A stretch of 64,000 nucleotides of DNA. It comes from Pontibacter virosus. Its GTDB lineage: Bacteria > Bacteroidota > Bacteroidia > Cytophagales > Hymenobacteraceae. This document shows, one piece after another, positions 60,576 to 64,000 of the stretch. The notes beneath the pieces were generated by a model. It was not told the origin of the DNA. It saw nothing but the letters and a program-made list of their open reading frames with translations, and searched no databases. The position numbers were made by a program, and so were the translations under genes. The stretch is from positions 19,293-83,292 of the forward strand of contig NZ_QEKI01000019.1 of the NCBI RefSeq assembly GCF_003096355.1, written 5' to 3'. The stretch's first letter is position 1, and each line of letters opens with the position of its first letter.

Positions 60576-60804
60576 TAATAGATAGTTGTAAAGTTAGGCC
60601 GCCAAAGTCGGTACCCGGGTAGCTTTGTTAACAGGTATGAGGAACTACAATACTCCTTTTTTTGTGCCCGGCTGCAAGCGAATTAAAAAGGCGTCTGTCA
60701 GGTATAGGTAGCAAATCTCCTCCTAACCTAACAGACTCTTTCTAAAAGTCGATCAAAAAACTGGTGACGCTATGCCTTTAACAAGGATTACTTATAAAAA
60801 ACTC
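60576..60804. other. Spacer after mreB and xylA
   Basis: About 230 bases between convergent genes. Nothing recognised beyond one AGGTATA word (about 60701). No clear xylA terminator. Confidence 0.4.
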
Positions 60805-62136
60805 CTAGATAAAGCGGTTAATCAGGTTCTCCAGGTACTCCTGGCGGCCACTTCTCACTTGCGGCTCACCTTGCTCCACGGCAAAGTCGCGCAGATTTTC
60901 CAATGTCAGTTTGCCTTCCTCGAACTCCTTGCCTTTGCCGCTGTCAAAAGAGGCGTAGCGCTCTTCCCGGATCTTCTTGTAATCGGAGTTTTGCAGGATG
61001 TTGTCGGCTGTAATCAGGGCGCGGGCGAAGGTATCGGCACCCCCGATGTGAGCGTAGAACAGGTCGGCTGGATCAGTAGAATTTCTGCGGATCTTGGCGT
61101 CGAAGTTGATGCCACCGCCTTTCAGACCACCAGCCTCCAGGAACACCAGCATAGCCTCTGTCAGTTCGTTGATGTTGTTCGGGAACTGATCCGTGTCCCA
61201 GCCGTTCTGGTAGTCGCCGCGGTTGGCGTCGATAGAGCCCAGCATACCGGCATCGGCAGCTACCTGCAGCTCGTGCTGGAAGGTATGACCGGCCAGCGTC
61301 GCGTGGTTCACTTCGATGTTCAGTTTAAAATCGCCCAACAGGTCGTACTGGCGCAGGAAGCCGATCACAGTGGCGGCGTCGTAGTCGTACTGGTGCTTGG
61401 TCGGCTCCATCGGTTTCGGCTCGATGAAGAAAGTGCCTTTGAAGCCCTGGATGCGGGCATAGTCCTTGGCCGTGTGCAGGAAGCGGGCGAAATGCTCCTG
61501 CTCGCGCTTCATGTTCGTGTTGAGCAAGGTCATGTAGCCCTCGCGACCACCCCAGAACACGTAGTTCTCACCGTTCAGGGCGATGGTAGCGTCCAAAGCG
61601 GCTTTCACCTGCGCGGCGGCGTGGGTGAGCACATGGAAATCGGGATTGGTAGAGGCTCCGTTCATGTAGCGGCTGTGCGAAAACACGTTGGCCGTACCCC
61701 ACAGGAGTTTTATACCTGTGTCTTGCTGTTTTTTCTGGGCGTATTCCACCATGGTCTGCAGGCGGCGCTCGTTCTCCAGGATGTCGTTGCCGTAGTCCAC
61801 CACATCCACATCATGGAAACAGTAGTAAGGCAGCCCCAGCTTGGTGATGAACTCGAAAGCGGCGTCCATTTTGTCTTTGGCTCTGCCAATCACGTCGTCC
61901 TGCTTGTTCCAGGCAAATTTGAGCGTCGCGCCACCGAAAGGATCAGAGCCGTCTGCGTTGAAGGAGTGCCAGTAGGCCACCGCAAAGCGCATGTGCTCTT
62001 TCAGGGGCTTGCCTGCCACCATGCGGTTTTCGTCGTACCAGCGGTAAGCCAGCGGATTGTCAGATTCCAGGCCTTCGAACTTAATTTTGTCGATGCCTTT
62101 GAAATATTCTGTTTGGGATAAGGTATGGTTTGCCAT
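60805..62136 (-). CDS. xylA: Xylose isomerase
   Basis: Interconverts D-xylose and D-xylulose in the cytoplasm. 443 residues, the class II length. Catalytic and metal residues are in YCFHDVDV (His/Asp pair, near 104), KGTFFIEPKP (Glu near 235), NIEVNHATLAGH (about 268), GSIDANRGD (near 300) and GGINFDAKIRR (near 340). Second gene of the xylBA unit: 33 bases after the xylB stop. A 449-codon open frame on the opposite strand is a shadow of this gene. Confidence 0.97.
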   Translation of the reverse strand: MANHTLSQTEYFKGIDKIKFEGLESDNPLAYRWYDENRMVAGKPLKEHMRFAVAYWHSFNADGSDPFGGATLKFAWNKQDDVIGRAKDKMDAAFEFITKLGLPYYCFHDVDVVDYGNDILENERRLQTMVEYAQKKQQDTGIKLLWGTANVFSHSRYMNGASTNPDFHVLTHAAAQVKAALDATIALNGENYVFWGGREGYMTLLNTNMKREQEHFARFLHTAKDYARIQGFKGTFFIEPKPMEPTKHQYDYDAATVIGFLRQYDLLGDFKLNIEVNHATLAGHTFQHELQVAADAGMLGSIDANRGDYQNGWDTDQFPNNINELTEAMLVFLEAGGLKGGGINFDAKIRRNSTDPADLFYAHIGGADTFARALITADNILQNSDYKKIREERYASFDSGKGKEFEEGKLTLENLRDFAVEQGEPQVRSGRQEYLENLINRFI

Positions 62137-62169
62137 GAGATTTTATGGTTTAGCTGTTTTGATTTGCGG

Positions 62170-63654
62170 TTAAATTTCGTTCAGTTGTTTCTCCAGAAGC
62201 GCCTTCCATTCCTGGTACACCGGCTCGTACTGGTCGATGGCTTTGGGCTCCACCACCTGCAATTTTTTGCTATTGGTAAAGGCCTCTTCTTCTGATTTAA
62301 AGGCTTTCACGCCAATGCCTGCGCCCAGTGCAGCACCTACGCTGCCGTCGTTCTGGTACAGCTCCACAGGCACGTGCGTCGCGTTCACAAAAGCCTCGGT
62401 AAAGGAATCGCTGAGGAAGAGGTTGGCTTTGCCTGCCCGTATGATGTTGGGGTTCATGCCGCTCTCGCGCATGATGTCGAGGCCGTAGCGGAAAGCAAAG
62501 GCGATGCCCTCCTGCACGCCGCGGAACAGGTGCGCCTTGGTGTGCAGATTCAGGTCGATGTGGTGGAAATGGGTGCCCACGATCTTGTTGTTGAGCATGC
62601 GCTCAGCCCCGTTGCCGAAAGGTATAACGCGCAGTCCGTTGCTGCCGACAGGTATAGAAGAAGCCAGTTGGTTCATTTCGGCATAGCTTATACCTGTGCC
62701 CGCAATGTTTTTTATCCAGCGGTTGAGGCTGCCTGTGCCGTTGATGCACAGGAGCACGCCCAGCCGTTTTTCGTCGCCTGCATAGTTTACGTGCGCAAAG
62801 GTGTTCACGCGCGACTGCGGGTCATAAATCAGCTTGTCGCTCACACCGTAAATTACGCCCGAAGTACCCGCGGTGGCAGCTACTTCACCAGGCTTGAGCA
62901 CGTTCAGCGAGAGGGCATTGTTGGGCTGATCCCCTGATTTATACGTCACCGGTATACCTGACTTCAGTCCCAGCTCGTCGGCCACCGCTTTGCTCACGGT
63001 GCCATGCTCGGAGAAAACCGGGTTGATGGCAGGTATCAGATTCCTGTCGAATTTGTAGTAGCTGAGCACATCCTCCGAGAGCTGGTCCTCCTGAAAGTCC
63101 CAGAATACGCCTTCTGACAGGGCCGAGATGCTGGTGGTGATGCTGCCCGTCAGTTTCATGGCCACATAGTCCCCGGGCAGCATGATCTTGTTGATGTTGT
63201 AGTAGAGTTCGGGTTCGTTGGCCTTCACCCAGGCCAGCTTGGAGGCCGTGAAATTGCCGGGGGAGTTGAGCAGGCGGGCCAGGCTGCGCTCTTCGCCGAT
63301 GGCCTTGAAAGCCTTGTTGCCGATTTCCACAGCGCGGCTGTCGCACCAGATGATGGCGTTGCGCAGCACCTGCTGCGCTTTGTCCACTACCACGAGGCCG
63401 TGCATCTGATAGGCGATGCCGATCGCGCCGATTTCCTGCGGATTATACCTGCCGGTGGCGTTGGCTTTTTGCAGCGCGGCCTTGGCGTGCTCCCACCACA
63501 TCTCCGGTGACTGCTCGGCCCAGCCCGCCTTCGGGGAAATGATGTCGGATTCCTCTTCCGGGTACTGCGCCGAAGCCAGGCATTCCTGCGTTTGGGCGTC
63601 GACTACAGATACTTTGATGGACGATGTGCCTATGTCTATACCTAGTAAAAGCAT
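62170..63654 (-). CDS. xylB: Xylulokinase
   Basis: Phosphorylates D-xylulose to xylulose-5-phosphate for the pentose phosphate pathway. 494 residues of the FGGY kinase family: LGIDIGTSSIKVSVVDA at the start (phosphate loop), AIGIAYQMHGLVVVD (about 80-95, the usual MHG xylulose motif), IIWCDSRA, VAATAGTSGVIYGVSD (second phosphate loop) and FRYGLDIMRESGMNPNIIRAGKANLFLSD. Precedes xylA. Sugar transporter and regulator are not in the window. Confidence 0.95.
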   Translation of the reverse strand: MLLLGIDIGTSSIKVSVVDAQTQECLASAQYPEEESDIISPKAGWAEQSPEMWWEHAKAALQKANATGRYNPQEIGAIGIAYQMHGLVVVDKAQQVLRNAIIWCDSRAVEIGNKAFKAIGEERSLARLLNSPGNFTASKLAWVKANEPELYYNINKIMLPGDYVAMKLTGSITTSISALSEGVFWDFQEDQLSEDVLSYYKFDRNLIPAINPVFSEHGTVSKAVADELGLKSGIPVTYKSGDQPNNALSLNVLKPGEVAATAGTSGVIYGVSDKLIYDPQSRVNTFAHVNYAGDEKRLGVLLCINGTGSLNRWIKNIAGTGISYAEMNQLASSIPVGSNGLRVIPFGNGAERMLNNKIVGTHFHHIDLNLHTKAHLFRGVQEGIAFAFRYGLDIMRESGMNPNIIRAGKANLFLSDSFTEAFVNATHVPVELYQNDGSVGAALGAGIGVKAFKSEEEAFTNSKKLQVVEPKAIDQYEPVYQEWKALLEKQLNEI

Positions 63655-64000
63655 AAAGTGAGTTTTAATAGCTTAGATGTGATGAACGGGTTGATGTTGT
63701 AACTGAACCAGCCGTGGCAGTGTAGCCTGGTAATTGATTGGCAAGCCCTTTGGACCATCTACTTACTCAGCCAGGGGTTAAGCGGAGGTACGTAGTTTAT
63801 TACTTAAAAGGCTAGCAACATGGCTGCGAGAAGCTGATCCAGGCTGTTAAGCAAAGATCTGAGAATGCCCGTGATAGGCCGTATTTAAATGACTTCTGTG
63901 GTGTAAGAGGCTGTTTTGATTTGAATGAATAAAAAAGCAGGTGCCGGTTGTTTGAGTAAGAAAAGTTAGCAGACTTATGACTTACCCAAGTAGTTTAACC
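63655..64000. other. Upstream region of xylB
   Basis: About 345 bases. I searched the minus strand for TAnnTTTG near the xylB start and found none, so a regulated promoter without a consensus element is possible. No gene or operator recognised. Confidence 0.4.

Noticed and set aside
60772..62121. 449-codon open frame opposite xylA
   Set aside because: It has no family features and mirrors the codon bias of xylA, whose product is certain.

Overview
The window reads as chromosomal DNA of a Bacteroidota bacterium, most likely order Cytophagales and near Pontibacter/Hymenobacter. This rests on three things. Several promoters match the Bacteroidota -33/-7 pattern (TTTG, about 19 bases, TAnnTTTG). 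Two secreted proteins end in type IX secretion (T9SS) sorting domains. The gene families fit (monomeric isocitrate dehydrogenase, short NuoG, tmRNA tag GESNYAMAA). The genus is inferred, not proven.

Layout. 1-1201 is the 3' part of aspS. 1.8-16.6 kb is a complete complex I (nuo) cluster on the minus strand, A to N, cut between nuoJ and nuoK by a plus-strand lipoprotein gene with a shared terminator, so it is probably two transcription units. 17.2-24.7 kb holds P5C dehydrogenase, a YjjG-type phosphatase, an ArsR-like regulator divergent from a carboxypeptidase-regulatory-domain protein, an NDH-2 NADH dehydrogenase, an esterase, a SpoIIAA-like protein and a cytosine-deaminase-like enzyme. 24.9-36.1 kb holds clpB, a YceI/beta-barrel/YceI operon, endonuclease V, a lipoprotein, a hydrolase plus phosphoribosyltransferase pair, and tandem SGNH hydrolases. 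36.4-45.6 kb holds isocitrate dehydrogenase, an AT-rich frameshifted Schlafen/AlbA-type ATPase gene that looks foreign, an SNF2 helicase and an SLC13 transporter. 46.1-56.0 kb holds an M16 lipoprotein peptidase, dnaX, a T9SS-exported M36 peptidase and a cyclopropane-fatty-acid synthase. 56.2-64 kb holds ssrA (tmRNA), a small conserved gene, a TRIC-type channel, a GreA/Rnk-like factor, an mreB and the xylAB operon.

Most genes are core metabolism: NADH oxidation (nuo, ndh), NAD(P)H supply (pruA, icd), xylose entry, protein quality control (clpB, ssrA), replication (dnaX) and cell shape (mreB).

The most unusual signal is not a gene. The word AGGTATA/TATACCT (full palindrome AGGTATACCT) occurs about 130 times by hand count, where about 8 would be expected by chance. 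It lies in genes, promoters, terminators and spacers, and is absent from the AT-rich foreign gene. Other points of interest are a probable programmed -1 frameshift site in dnaX, a dispersed hairpin repeat with compensatory stem changes on both sides of the nuo cluster, and a 59-codon gene beside ssrA.
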